Below are positions 40,096 through 55,000 of a DNA stretch of 64,000 bases, one piece after another (the first letter of the stretch is position 1; every line of letters begins with the position of its first letter). Made by a program: the position numbers and the translations under genes. The notes beneath the pieces are model-generated. The model did no database searches. It saw nothing but the letters and a program-made list of their open reading frames with translations, and had not been told where the DNA came from. The stretch spans positions 40,182,695 to 40,246,694 of the forward strand of contig CM049316.1 in the NCBI GenBank assembly GCA_026874595.1. The letters are read 5' to 3'. The DNA comes from Sipunculus nudus (lineage: Eukaryota; Annelida; Sipuncula; Golfingiida; Sipunculidae).

Positions 40096-43000
40096 TTTAT
40101 TCATAAATAATATTCTGGTGTTGGTGCAATTCAGTTTAAGCCCTTAGCATGCAATTAAGTAGGTCTCGAAATTCATTACTTCCCTACTAAGGGCACCTCT
40201 CTACTGCGGGCTTAATTTCAGGTCCCTTCAGTGCCCTTAATTTGGAGGTTACACTGTATATTATATAATTTAAATCCTGAGCTAAAATTCTCACACTTCC
40301 ATAAAAATATCTCTCATAAAATTGATTTCCTAGCCATATATGAAATGTTCAAAATGCCTCAGCTCATATGCATAGGGAAAATCCAATAATGCATCTGCCA
40401 TGGTGTATTCTAATTGATTAAATCATGCAGAGTTAGAGTGACTAAACAACAATACAAGTCTGGGCTGAACTTTTATGTGTAATCTAACATATGGACATAC
40501 TGAGTATATCAATAGAGTGTTAGACTAAATAAACATCAGGTGGTTTATACCTGCAGGGCACAGCTGAATATAACTTGTCAGTTACTGTGCCAGCAGAAGT
40601 ATTGGATAGGATAATACATTAAAAGGCTGAGTGATATATTGTAACACTGAATTATCTCATATTTTACTGGCATTTCTTGGTTGGGGACCATTAGTTGGCA
40701 TCATTGATTGGGGACCAATCTGCATATATTATGATAATGCATAGTTGCTTGAATTCTTATTTTGGGTTAAATGGGAAGAAAGCGATATTGCAAAGGAACA
40801 AAAACGTGTTTGGGGCACCTCTTTTGTCATACAAGCAATCTCTGTACAAAGTATGGCACGACTTTATACGCATTTAGTGCACAGTTTTGTCCTTTTCTTT
40901 ATAAAATCAAACCAACCAATAGAGATTCAAGCGACTGTTGATAATGTATATACATTTATAACTGATTGGAAGAGAGTCATTTATACAATGTGAAGCTGTG
41001 GAGTCAACGAACAGAATTAGGATCTGAAATCATTCCTATAAATGATTATCTAATATTAACATTCAAATACTGGTATTTTTATCTTTGTAACTTAGACAAT
41101 AAATTCATGCATCAATGAGCAATCACAATCTGCATGACAACATCCATAAAATACAGGACGAAACAGACGAGTCAAAATTTAACTAGAATATGGGTACACA
41201 AGGGATTATGTGTATGCGCCAAAATCAGAGTAGGATGGGTAAATGAGGCATGAATTTAGTAGCAAGGGAGGGGGAAATAGAGTGAGATGTGTTGCAAAGT
41301 AGCATGGAGGTCTGCCACATAAACATGATCGTAGGTGACACCACCTGTTATTTGAAAGAGAAAGCTATCCAATATGTATACATATGCAAAATTGCAGTTG
41401 GATAAGTCAAACCAATGCTGAGATATGAGTGATTTCTATCCCAGGCAGATGAACAGATGGACACCATGCAAAAATGGTTTTAAGTGGGGCCACCAAATAA
41501 AACCTTGTATAAGTGGTAGAGCTATGTAATATCTATACTCATGCAAACTTTCAGGCTGATATGTCAAACCAGTCCTGAGATATAAGCATCGATGTCTGCA
41601 GCATAAAAGTGAAAGAAGGTGGTGCCACCTGCCACAAAATTGAGAATGCTATCCAAGATGTATACATATGCAAAATTTAAGGCAGATTACTCAAACCATT
41701 GCTGAATTATGAGTGATTTTATCCCAGGGAAGACAAACATAGGTATGCTGTCTAAAAATGGTTGCAGGTGGCACCACTAGTTTTGCATATGATAAAGAGC
41801 TATGTGAGATCTTACACAGACAAAATATCAGGCTGATATATCTTACCAGTCCTGAGATATCAGCATGGATGTCTGCAGCATGAATGTGAATATAGGTGGT
41901 GCCACCTGTCATAAAATCAAGAAAGCTATCCAGGATGCTTACACATGCATGCAAATTTTCTAGTGGACCAACCACTCCAGATATATGAGTGATTTTAACC
42001 CAAGGCAGAGGAACAGATGGACAATGTGTAAAAATGGTTGCTGGTGGTGTCACCAGATTTTTGTATGATATAAAGCTCTCCAAGACCTATTATCATTCAA
42101 AATTTCAGCTGGATTGGTCATATGAGTCCAAAGATATGTGGGTTAATGAGTGAAAACAGACATACAGATGGACACACTGCAGAGATGAAAGGTCAGAGGT
42201 CAACACAAAATGGTAGGGCACCAGTTCACATGTGACCGGATTATGGGGTCAAGTTTGGGAAAAATCAGTCCAGTGGTCTCAGAGATTTTCTCTTGAAACT
42301 AATCTGACGGCGGTGGTGGTGGCAGAACCCAGTAAAAAAACATAGTATCCTGAAAACTTTGTTTTGGCAGATACAACAAGTAAAATACCAAAATACCCAT
42401 ATTCCAATATACCTCACAGTAAGAAATAAAAATATTGGTATCCAGAATTCAAAATTGAAAACTAAAAGTTTGACCATTTATCCAAAATCTGACAATGAAA
42501 TGATGAGGTTGGTATAAAATATCATCTAATTCAGAAGCAGGGGTGACTAATCGGGACAAATAAACTGTTACACATGACCCTAACTGTTGAAATAACAGAA
42601 ATGATAATTTTGTATAGAAAGGACGACCTTGTTCTTTGTTCCGTGAGTAGCCAAAGCCTGGAATACGACCAAATAGCTTCTGAGTTGATATCTTACTTAC
42701 AAATTATATTAGAAAGATTATATCTGTTAGAGATTTGGTAAAACGAATTGCTACTTATGACAGCAGTTCACTCATTTAGGCAACCCATGCTGACATTTTT
42801 ATTCATCCATTGTGCAAGTGAATGTTAAAACAAAATATTATCTTGCTCAGTTTTTTTCTGTGTTAGAGACATTTATTACTACTGACAAAGGCAATCATGT
42901 AAGCACAAGCACAATATACTGTCACATTTAAATATTTTTCATTTACTTTTTCATTTTCTAAGTCTCTTGCTCATAATGTCAATCAGTATAAAAATTTCTG

Positions 43001-46000
43001 AGGGGAACCTGTTTGCTGAGAGTTGGCTGCACTTTTTAGATCACTGCACTTCATCTGAGTTATATTTCAGTGTCTGTTGATGTCTGTGCTCAGCAGCGGT
43101 GCACTATCATGGTGGTGCAAATCTCATGCAAAATCATTTATCCGAACAATCATCTATCAGAACATAATGATCCCTCAGCTATTCGGATAAACGATGCTCT
43201 ACTGTATTTGGTAAAATACTGGAATATCACAAAACTTGACTACCCACCTTTGCTGCATTGTTCAAAACCAGCATTGTCCATCAGCCATGATGTGACTTTC
43301 GTCTGACTACGCTCCAGCATGCTCAAGCTCCGACTCTTAAGATGGACCCCTGAGAACGCAGGAGGAGCACCACCTAAAAAGTTTGATTTATTTTAAACAG
43401 AGGTCTACACTTAAAATCACCTCACTTAATAGATAATTAAAGCCAGCTATTCACCTACCTTCTCTGTAGAATTTATATGATTTCAGAGTTACTCTGTGTG
43501 CATAAAAATAAACTGTTGGTATTCTTTTCAAGAAAGGCTTACATAAAGCCTCTGTGATGTTTGTATGAGCTTGTTTATCTACAAGCTGTTAGTAAACAAT
43601 GTACACACTGCCTATGTTGACAAACATGTAACCTCAGGCGGTTGGTTCCATGTATGCAGAAGCTGAATGGTCACTGGTAGCATAAAGCAATTTGCAAAAC
43701 TTGTTTTCATCTGACTTGCCATCAGATGTCCTTGTTGAAAGTTATTGAATTATTTTGGCTGCCCCCCTCCCCATGTTATAAACACATGGATATAAACAAA
43801 ATGAACAGCCTGTGTGCAGTGAAATCAGTGTTATCTGGTTTATTTTTATGAAAGGTTCAAGGAATTATCTTTGTTTAATAGATCTAAAATATCAGAATAG
43901 GCCCCTTAATATTAATATCACAAATCTCTGAACCTAAACTATTTCGAACGTGTGGAAAAACAGGTGTCCAATGGATATATGTAGTGGTAGGGGAAGGACT
44001 CTCCATGGCATTTTGCACATTTTTGGCTACTCCCAAATCTGTGTCCTGAAAAACTGAAGGTGAATATTGTCTGCCCTTTAGTAACCTATGTTAAGTCACA
44101 TTGCAGCTGGTTAAAACTGGACCTGGTACCTGTGTGAAAGGTCAGCAGGACTGTTAGTCAGGTCGAATAAAAAAATGGGAAATCATGGAAATTTTAATAT
44201 ACATCAATACAGGGAAGAAAAACACAGTAGCAGCAAATAAGATCCAGCGTGTTTGTAGATCAAAGAGAGCTGAAGTGAAAAGCAGTCAACCTACAGTTAA
44301 GCCAGCACTCCGTTCATCTACAGAATACATTTTGCATTTTGTTGTGTGTACATAACCGCCATGAAAATACATTTTGTATTTTGTTGTGCGCACACAACCC
44401 CATAAAAACACATTTTGTACTTTGTGTGCACACTACCCCATGATATTAACTCACCATGTTCCCATGTGTATGTGATTTATAAACATATACATTAAGCTTG
44501 TATATTTTACATGGATTGTACAAATAGTTATCATAACTTATGCAAGGCACTCTCATTGGCTGGGATGTGGGTGTTCTGTAGTTTTTAGGGGTGGAGGAAA
44601 TCAGACGACCTGGAGAAAACCACCAGCCTTGGGAAAGGAACTTTCATAGCCAAGCTGTGCCCGGGATCAAATCAAGGACACAGTGTAGCATTTTACAGTG
44701 AGCATTTTACAACTTGACTGTCCCTGCCAAATGATGAGAAGTGTAGTGTGTATTACCAAAATTCCCGCTGGGATAACTTAAACAGAATTCACACCAGAAA
44801 CAGGGATATCACCAACCCATGGCTTTTCCTGGAAGCCAATGTGTTGTCCTCTACATTTTCATTGTTTTTATGAAAATGAATTTTGATTTTGTAATGTAGT
44901 CCTGATAATGGTGATGAACTGATGAAACCCTGAACTTTTCTGGAGATTTCCAGATTATAGTGTCTTCGGGCAAACTGCCATAGAACAAATATTTATGGAC
45001 AAAAGGTTTTACAAAATAATATCTGCATACAAAATGTCACAGGCGAATGACAGTAATACAATTAGGACTACGTATATGTTTATATATATGTATGTATGTC
45101 CATCTGTATGTATGGAACCTTTCTGGAAGACCAACTGTCTAATAGGACCACCTGTCTATTAAGACCAACCCCAACCTTGGGTGTACCAAATGCATTGAAT
45201 CGGTTAAAGTATGACCACTTTTGCCTGGTCCTATGGGTTTTTTATTAGACAGGTTTCACTGTATATATGTCTGTCTAGAATTGTAACTAACAAGGCAGAT
45301 ATGTACAATCTCTTAAAAGATGATTCAGATCCACTTTCTAGTATTAACATGGTACAAAAATATTAAATTCTAGTTTACTCTTCACTTCCCAGATGGCAGA
45401 AGGGTAAGGGTCTCTAGCCTCTGGCTGGTTTTTCCAGGGGCTGCCTTGTTAATAAGTCCATGATCTGAGGGTGACTTTATTACTATATATAGGTATGTGT
45501 TTTGTATGACCATTCTTCTAAGACTTGGAAGTTTCCTTATTGCAGAAAGTCTTTGAATGATGTCTGTAATACTATTTTTTAGACGTTCATTCAGAAATCT
45601 TTGGGGTTATATGGTAATAAAAATTATACTAACCCACCACTTTAAAATCAACTATTTGACTGAGCCTGACATGAGAAATAATATCTTTATAAATGTTAAA
45701 AATAATTACTTCCTATACCATAAGCACAGATAAGAGATGGGCACAAGAGTTAAATCAATGATTAACTTTATAAAGACAAGATATAAGAAAAGAAATCAAT
45801 ATTTCTAAAATCATGATACATATTCAGACGAGCTGAAATTTAATTGCTAGAAGAAATTTGCCCGACAGTCCCAAATAATTACATCTAACAAATTAAAGGC
45901 CCTGCCAACTTCAAGAGAGATGCATGATGCTACAAGTATACACTAATCTGGTATTTTTTACATTTTACAATGTTAAAATGAGTTTAATTTAAGCAGTCAA

Positions 46001-49000
46001 TGATAGTTTTCTGTACTCTATACATTTTAACCTGAAACAGTGCTATATCTTATAAGGACTGTTATAATATTGCAAAGGTTTAATCACCCCTCTTTACCTG
46101 TTTTTTTTTTTTCACAAGTACTTTTCTGCAAGTCACAGAATGCCACAATTTTCTGCAATTGGGGCAGAAAGAGGAAATGCATATGTAACTATTTTTGGAA
46201 ATAATAGCCTACATTTATTTTTTCCTGTAAACAATTTAAAACCATTGTATGAGAAACTATAGTCTGATCTGTAAGGACACATTCCCAATAATCAGGATCT
46301 GCCAACCCCATTTTACAGTGAGGCTTGGATTCTCCTCTTGAATGCTCTTCACCGTTACATCACACATAAGGTCATCTATATAGCTACATCCTTGAAGGAT
46401 AAACAATGGTCACTTGTTAGGGTACCCATGCACCACTGATATATATGAGACGTGTCAACCAGGCTTTAAAGTGAATAATATTTATATCATGAGCAGATAG
46501 GGTACCATTTCCCTCTCTCTGCAATTGATGTGATGCTGCGTTTGTTAGCGCTGGGAAATATGGTAATTACCAGATGGCAGGTCGTACGTAAGACTTGCAA
46601 ATGCTCGGTACCCAACAAAAGACCCACTGACCAGATGTCTAGGTTGTTATAGTAATAAAAAAGAAACTGATTAATAAAATATGTTTCATGTCACATTTGT
46701 TAAATTTATAATTTGTCATTTAAAACTTTTATGTAAACCAGTCAAATATTGTTGTCTTTATTTGCTCCCTGCATCTCTAAAAGCAGTGAATAAAGGCGAG
46801 GGTCGCTAAGTGGGACAGACCCACATGCCGTGCAAAATCCCAGTTTCCCAGTGTTACGTTCCACTCGGATCACATTTCGAACAGTATTTTCCACTGGGAA
46901 ACTCTTAATTACCATATTTTTGAGCAAATGAAAGCATAAATTATGTATGGCAAGTTTGTCTCAACTGGAGATAATAGCAAAAAAATCAGGTGGACAGCGG
47001 TAGTGAAATGGATTGTAATACATAATCATCACATATATCATAAGTACATACTACTTTGAGAAGATTATCTACATATAATAAGGCCACAGAGCATATTTGA
47101 AAAATAATTGCAGATGAGCTACAGATAATTAATGGAAAATATAACTACAAAATAAAGACAGTATATGTAAGCGCTACCTGCAGGAGAAGTTAGCGGGGTT
47201 AGTTCGTCGACAGGCGAAGTAGCATCAGTGAGACGTGGTGCTTCTTTCGTACCGTAAGCCACCTCATGCTGCCTGTAAAGTCTGTGCACTCTCAGCTGCT
47301 TCAGCCACTCGTCAAACTGACTTGGAGCTTTGGACTGTAATGAAACCATTCTATAGATAATAGCCAAACTATATAAATTAGGGTAGGCAATATATTTGCA
47401 GGGTTAAGTTTTTACAATTTTACCTTTTATGTCATAAGGGTGCATAATACAACTGTCATATATGTCTTGTGACCTCTGACTCATTAAACATGTGCAGGTT
47501 TTTGCTGAGATTTTAATCCATGTGAGAATCTTTATGGGTAAATGTATTATGAGTTTCATGATAATTCATAAGATTTTTGGCAGTCATCAGTCTGGTGACC
47601 TCTGACCTTGTTAAACATGCATGAATTTTGCCAGAAATTGAACTCAAGCATGATATTATATTGGTTTAAATTTCTGAAAAGTTTCATCAAATTCTATCGT
47701 ATTTCTGGTAAGTTACTGCGGCAACACCAGAAAGTAGCCTATTGACCTCTGACCTCATTAAGTATGCCTGGATTTTGCTTATAATTGAACTTGGGTGAGA
47801 TAATCTATTGGTAGGTAGTTAACATCCATATCATGTTTCTCCCTACACTTTGCATGTAGTTTAGCACTTTAAGTTTCATGCAGTTAGCTTGTAATTCCTG
47901 TGGAATGGTAAGTGATCCCCCCTTGTTCCTCAGTGCTTGGATTGCCATGGAAGGCCACTGCCAATGTGTGTTTTTTTTTTCATTTTTTATATTTCTTTGG
48001 TGGAGATAACAGCTTCCTTTAATATAATGCTGACTTATCAAACTCTTAAGATAAGTATTTACATCTGTTCCATTTCGGTTTGGGACTACATGACAGGGAT
48101 GAAGCACTCGCTTCCTGTCATTTTATTTTAAACCCTGTTGTCACCCAGGCCCTGTGTCTACCACACCTGCAGTTGCGACATCACCCCTACTTCTGGGTCA
48201 TAACACTGATGAACCTCCAAAAGACACATTTGTTTGTTTAATGTTTCATGAATAAAAATTAACAGCATGACAGCTCTAGTTACAAAACACACAGAGGCAA
48301 AGCTGGGTCTTTGACTCTGTGTGAACAGATGGATTGATAGTGGACAGATAACTGATGGAGGGTGACTGCTATATCTCTGTTCACCTAAAGTCAGCTAAGC
48401 TGAAAGGAATGGTAAAAAAATCAACCTTCAAGTGATAAATGACATCATCAGCATCCAAATCTATTCGTTGACTATCTCGTTTGTATGTAACCACAGACAG
48501 GCCGACATCCACTGTCCCATGGAACTTGCCCTTTTGTATCTGGAAATGAAACATGAAATATGTCAGAAAGTAAAAGTATATCGTACAGAGGGAGGACAGC
48601 CTTAATTTTATATTATGAGTTTTTAATACAAAGCAGAACAATTGTACACTAAAAGGTTAGGTTATTACCAGGTGTTAATGGTATACATTATCTCTGCACC
48701 TTAACAAATCTGAATACACATCTGCTTGCATTACAGTACATCTACCGGTACATCATTAAAATGCCAATGAATCCATACATCATTTTTTGCACAATTTCAT
48801 AGAAAACTTGACAATGGGAGTGACCACCTTATATGGCGTTAAAAAGTTTTTAATTAAATCCCATGTTCAGCTAATTTTTACTCATTATCCAACCAGATCT
48901 ATGTATCCCTGCCAGAGAAGCAATCTTTGTTTCAGCTTTTATGTTTTTCAGAGTGTTTACATGACATCGTCCAATCAGCATCTGTCAACCATGACTGTTT

Positions 49001-52000
49001 ATGCAATTGGCCCATGGCCCTGACTGCAATTAGTGGGTGTAAGATACTGTGGTGCATTGACTGTTTTCTCATTTAGAATAATTCAATTTCTTGAATATTG
49101 TGAAACCTGTGTAATAAGACCACATGTGTGCCTGGCAAAAATTGTGATCTTAAATAATAGGTGGACTTATTAAACAGGTTAGTTACAACCAAATATGAAT
49201 ATTTTAAGTTCACTCAAGGGTGACAGAATAGACAGTTAAACTTACATCTGCTGGTGATTTTGCATAGGTGATGATTCCCTTGTCCAGGACAAAGTACCTC
49301 TGTCAAGCACAAGAAAAATGTCAAAATTAAAAACCTGCCATGTACAAATTTAATTTTCTGAAACATCTGTATTATAATTTCTTTACAATCCATAAAATCA
49401 AAACATCAATCCAGATACAGATAATCAATGTACATGCATCATTACTGATAATTTCCAAGGTTTTATTCTGTGGTGCATATAGGCAAAAAAAAGGTTATCA
49501 AGTATACCTTTGGACAAGTTATTATGTGCAAATATGCTTATAATGGGTAAGAATTACAACAGTGAATATTTTGTTAATATTACATATTGTAATGGTGGGT
49601 TGACTTTTGTTTACAACTATGGACTTCAAATTTTCCTAAAACTCTTTTCCAATTCTCCCACTTTTAGAAGACCTCCACCACACATCAAACTATTAAGTAT
49701 TTAAAGCAAAAATAGAGTTACTTTTTCCATGGAAAATGTTCACACAAATTACTTTACTGTCCCACACTAAAAAGTGATAATTATAAATGAGATGTTAAAA
49801 CAATGCCCGGCCAAAGTTGCTATATGAAGGCATGTATAACAATAACATTTTTTGGGTCATTTTTTTAGGGCTGGTCACATTTCCAGAACCAACAAATCAA
49901 ATCCTTTTGCTTTAACAGAAAGATTAATTCCATACCTTGTGCCATCCTTTCATTGGCCATTTCCTTTTCTTAGCCAGGTATCCTTCAAATTTCTCTGGTT
50001 TTTGCTGGTGTTTTTGTCCATCTTTCAGGCCTTCCAAAATTTCCCAGTCACCTTTGTCACGGGTCCTCCGCCCCTTCACTGGAGGTGTCTTAGATCCTCG
50101 TGAATGTTCACTCTCTACTGACTCTGTTTCATCACTTTCCTGTAAAAAAAATTTAAAATGTACTTTTTTTTTCACTGAAAAACCTTTGCTGTGAAATATA
50201 AAGAATGACATATTACTGGTAAAAAATTGCCCTCAATTAAGGCCCTGCATTGCCAAAGTTCTTTAGGAAATGATTACAGGGGTTGATAGATTTATTTCTG
50301 TATTGATATTTGGGCCCATATAAGTGGGGGGTGGGAAGGGGGGGGGGCATGCAGAATACTTGTGTTAAAAAACTTCATTTTTGGGTTTAAATCGTAGTTT
50401 TTTTATGTTTTTAATCAAATGTTTTTTTCATCTTGTTTGCTGACTGGTTATACTTATTTATTATACATTATTTCTGCATCTACTAAAATGTGCCATATTA
50501 ACATATTTCAGTCAGGCCAGCTGAGGTCTCTACCCATTTCTACCCTGTTTCTACAATTTCTACCTGGTAGAAAGGTATTTCTACCATCTTTACCCTAGTT
50601 TCTACCCATGGTAGGTTAGAAATACCTTTCTACCGGGTAGAAACCCAACCCTGAGAGGGGGGGGGGGGACTCTCTTAAGTTCTCCAGAATGTATAACTAT
50701 CAATGAGAATTTTTTTTTTAATTTCCGAGTTTTCACTCTTCAGCTGTGTTAGTCCAATAGTTAGTTTTCCTTAATTGATCCTGGTCATTTGTACCTGATA
50801 TTTTTTTTTGACCTTTCAAGATCATGATATGGACTGGCTTCAACAATTTCAGAATTCCAGTTAAGATGAAGCCTGTGATAGAGTATGACAGGTTGAAATG
50901 TTTTTTTAATGCTGTGTTTTTCTAATTCTGAATCTAAATATGTACATCTGTAGAATTACATATCTAGTTTCGGACCAAGTGAAAGGATGGTAGCACTTGC
51001 TTTCTATCATGGTAATTTGTATCCTGGAGTCACTCAGAACCTATGTCTACTGCATCTGCAGGTCTTGGGTGTTTAATTAATCATCCTCACTACTGGGCCA
51101 ATACACCTAAAACCCTTCCCCCCCCCCCCCACTCCCTTTGCAAGACACACTCACATGGGGTACAGCCTTCCCATTAAGCCTGCATAGTCATTTTGGTAAA
51201 TAGATGCATGTCAGACTGGTTAAAATGGGACAAATAAATATTCACTTGACATTGATTTAGGGTGATACTATCTGAAACCATTAGAATCAAATGATATAAA
51301 ACCAGGGAAATTTCTCCAGACTTCATACATGAATGTTTGAAAGATAATAATAGTCAATACAACTAAAATATAATAAAAAGAAACATTTTTTCACAGCACA
51401 TACTGCTTCAATTGCCTTGACAGAATGTCTGGATGTTCAAGATAATATCATGCAATACTTCTACGTAGTTTTAAGAATAAAACTGATGTTAAAATGGTTT
51501 ATATAAATATCTGGACATCCTTTAAACAAGAACCGATTTACTGTCCCTGAGGTGTTTTGAATAACAGCTTGCAGAATCAGGGTTGATTGCTTACTTTGCT
51601 GTGAAAAAAAGAAAAATTCAGTGGCTTTTATATTAGACTGATAGGGCCAACTTTAAATCAAGAAACCATTGATTTGTTTACAAAAATGGTCATCCATCTG
51701 ACTGTATCAATATTACTGTAACAGCCAGTGATCTTAACACTAAGGCACAAGTGAGGAATTAAAACAAGTATATGTGAATGTGCAAAATTAAGTGTAAGTC
51801 CAATCTCTATGATAACTACCATCATTTCCTGAACCTAAAACACCACTGTCACATGACCTGTAGAATATACACTTGTTTGCAGTCAGAAATTAAACTAACA
51901 TACATGGAGTTATACCAATACACTTAGTTATCACTAAATCTTTTTCACACATTGTGGGTGTTGTTTCAAAATACAGACATAGAGATGTTGGTCAGGTTTA

Positions 52001-55000
52001 TCTGAAGTGACAGTATGGTTTTGTGGACCATTAGGTGACTTTCAACATGATAAGTCTCTCACTCTGACATCTCCCACTCTTAATGTCACAGGGATACACT
52101 CCCACTAAATGTTACTGCTCAGTTAAAAATAATCATCCCATGTCAACAGACTCATAAATAGCCAGGAGAATAACGTAAAATAAATACCCTTATATACAGA
52201 CATCTGTAATGATATTTAAAATAAGAAATTCTCCTGACCTTACGTTTACTGGGGCAGACACTCTCTCCCCCAGTGTAACCTTTATGCCTGGCCATCACAG
52301 TGTAATCTGACACACACACAGCTGGGTGGCCCATATACATAACCTATGATCCCCAGGTACAGATATGAGGGTTCTTATCTGGGTCAACACAAGGTGTACT
52401 GTTAAACCTAGGAATAGGTCAATATAAATAAACTATAAACTCATATCCTTATTTTTAAGCAGATAAAATCAGGAAACGATAGGTTAGGTTGGAAAATAAC
52501 ATTAGAACAATATCAACAGAAGCCATCTGAATAAGTAAGGTCTGTGTACACAAAGAAACTTTAAAGCCAGCTTTTCACCTCCCTTTATTTGTATAATTTG
52601 TGTAATTTTGGCTTACTCTGGGAATATATTAATGAACTGTAGTTAATTCCTGGTAATAAAAAGTTCCCTGTGATGTATGCATGCGCCTGTGTGTGTACAG
52701 GCTGTTTGTAAACAAGGCTCATGTGCCTACCGTAGGTTGACAAACAGAACCTGAGGTGGATGATTGTTGTTGGTGAGAGCATCTGAAGCAACACTATCTT
52801 TTGTCATTTGCAAACCTATGGTTTATCTGATTTGTCCCTAGATGTCCTTGTCCGATGTGTTCTGATTATGATTGGTGGCTATTATGGCAACCCCCCCCCC
52901 CTCCTCCCATATCTTATAAACAAGGGACCCATGGGTCACGGCGCTCAGCTGTTATATATTATCACAAAATATGATTTAGAAGAGGAGGTAGGCAAAGCCT
53001 GGTTTTGTGAGGTAATATAAGCTCTATTATGAGTTGATGGTGTTTAACTCAAGTTATGTAAGATTTTGAAAATATCCTTGGAGACAGGGAAGAGGATTGA
53101 TGTCACTAATATTATTTACAGTTGGAAATGGTGTGCTATTATCACACAGGTTTTGACTTAGCCATAACACTTTACCTACATTGCAGCAGAATTATTTAGT
53201 TAAACTATTTATTAAAAATTAATAATAAATATTGTATCAAAGATTTTTTAATAATATTATCGAAATAAATTATTATTAAATGATATAATAGAATATATTC
53301 ATGAATGCATCTGTATTCCTATCCTTATACATGAAATTATGGAGAACATATTCATATTTGCATTCAAATACATTTGCAAAGTACTCCTCCATGTCTGGTA
53401 TTTATTCAGTTTCAGCCAAACAAAGTTCTTGAGAATCCAGAATAAACAAATATCACAAATTTAAATAATGATCATAAGTACCAGGTTTTATGAATTTTAT
53501 TTATATTCAAAAAATAAAACTATAATATTCACTTTGGACTACCTTCACATCAATCTATGCACCAGCAAAAGTCTTATGAGAATTATTAACATTACAGAAA
53601 TCATAATGAGAACTTGTCTAAGATCTGATTTTTATCATATTCAATTTTTTTTATTTAATGAAAAATGTATCAGAAAAAAATTTGAAGTATCTCAGCTATG
53701 AAACCATTATATGTGAAAACAAGGGACCCATGGGTCACTGTGCTCAGCTGACGTTAACCTTGAAGGTAAAAATCTAGAATGATATCAAATGGAGATAAAG
53801 TGTAAGAGGAAGAGGTAATAAAGGCCATGGTTGGTTTATATGATTGGTTTGTATTGATGAGCAAGAAATTGTTGCAAATAATATTTTGTGACCTGACCAT
53901 GTGTTTCCTAATGTTGAAACTGAAGCATGTGAGCAGTTTGTGAACAAATGATCTGTACTATTACCATGATCATTAGTTGGCTTTTCGATTAACTGTTGAC
54001 ATTTCAGTAGTTTACACATTTGTTCAATTGAATCTATTTTTTGTATAATATATATTATTAAATATATATGTATTTTTTTAAAGAAATGTATACAGTTGAA
54101 ATATAACTAATTAACAACATAAAACAGGGCAAACAAAGCCTGATCTCAGTTTCTGCTGAGGCAGGAAAATAATGAACAAATGTTTGTATTAAATCCTCAT
54201 TTTTAACACATCAATTTATTTTAATTTAAGTTTATATTTCTATACATTTCCAATATAACATATATATCTGAATATAAAAGTTGATTCATAATTCTCAATT
54301 GCATCATCATAAATCTCAATCTTGTCAGATAACATCATGCATACAAATGTTTATTTATTTTTTACCACAAAAATATATCTTTTAAATCTGCATTACAATA
54401 AATATCTAAAAATAATATATGATTTAGATTTCACAATTTTTAATTGTGTCTTTATTTATCCATAATGTGCTTCATATTTTATAATAATTTAAGCATACTG
54501 ATGGGTTCAATTATATTTGTTAAAATCATTTAAAAGAAAATTGATTTTTTTAAAAATGCTACATTACACAAAATTGCATCTTCTGGATTACACCTTAAAT
54601 TACTTTTTTAAGGAAAGTTTTTGCATATCAGAGTGGAAAGAGCATTGCAATTAAGGAGTTACAGTGAAAACAATAACAATTACTGCATAACACTTGGTGT
54701 GTTGGGTTTGCCGGGGGGGGGGGGGGGGGGTGTGATTTGGGTGGTGACATGAGAATAACTGTACACCTGTCACAGCAGGGGATCTCCCCCAGTGGCTGAC
54801 AGATGGACAGATGGACGGACGACGGACCACAACTATAGCTCAGATGACTTATAGTTAGCTGAGCTAAAAATAACCCAAGGATAAGAACACCCTATAAATT
54901 ATACAAGAGAAAACTACAGATGGGAAAGTTTAATTTTATTAACTGAAATATATGAACCAGTAACATAAATTTTGATTATTTACATAGTCTTGTGACAGCT

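Larger units (their letters stand above)
43374..47177. other. Intron between exons 6 and 7
   Basis: Mostly AT-rich with no exon seen. It holds a three-copy tandem repeat of about 42 bp at 44327-44440 (units start 'acattttg') and a short Tc1-like MITE at 45111-45263, annotated separately. A poly-T run lies at 46100-46111. Confidence 0.55.
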
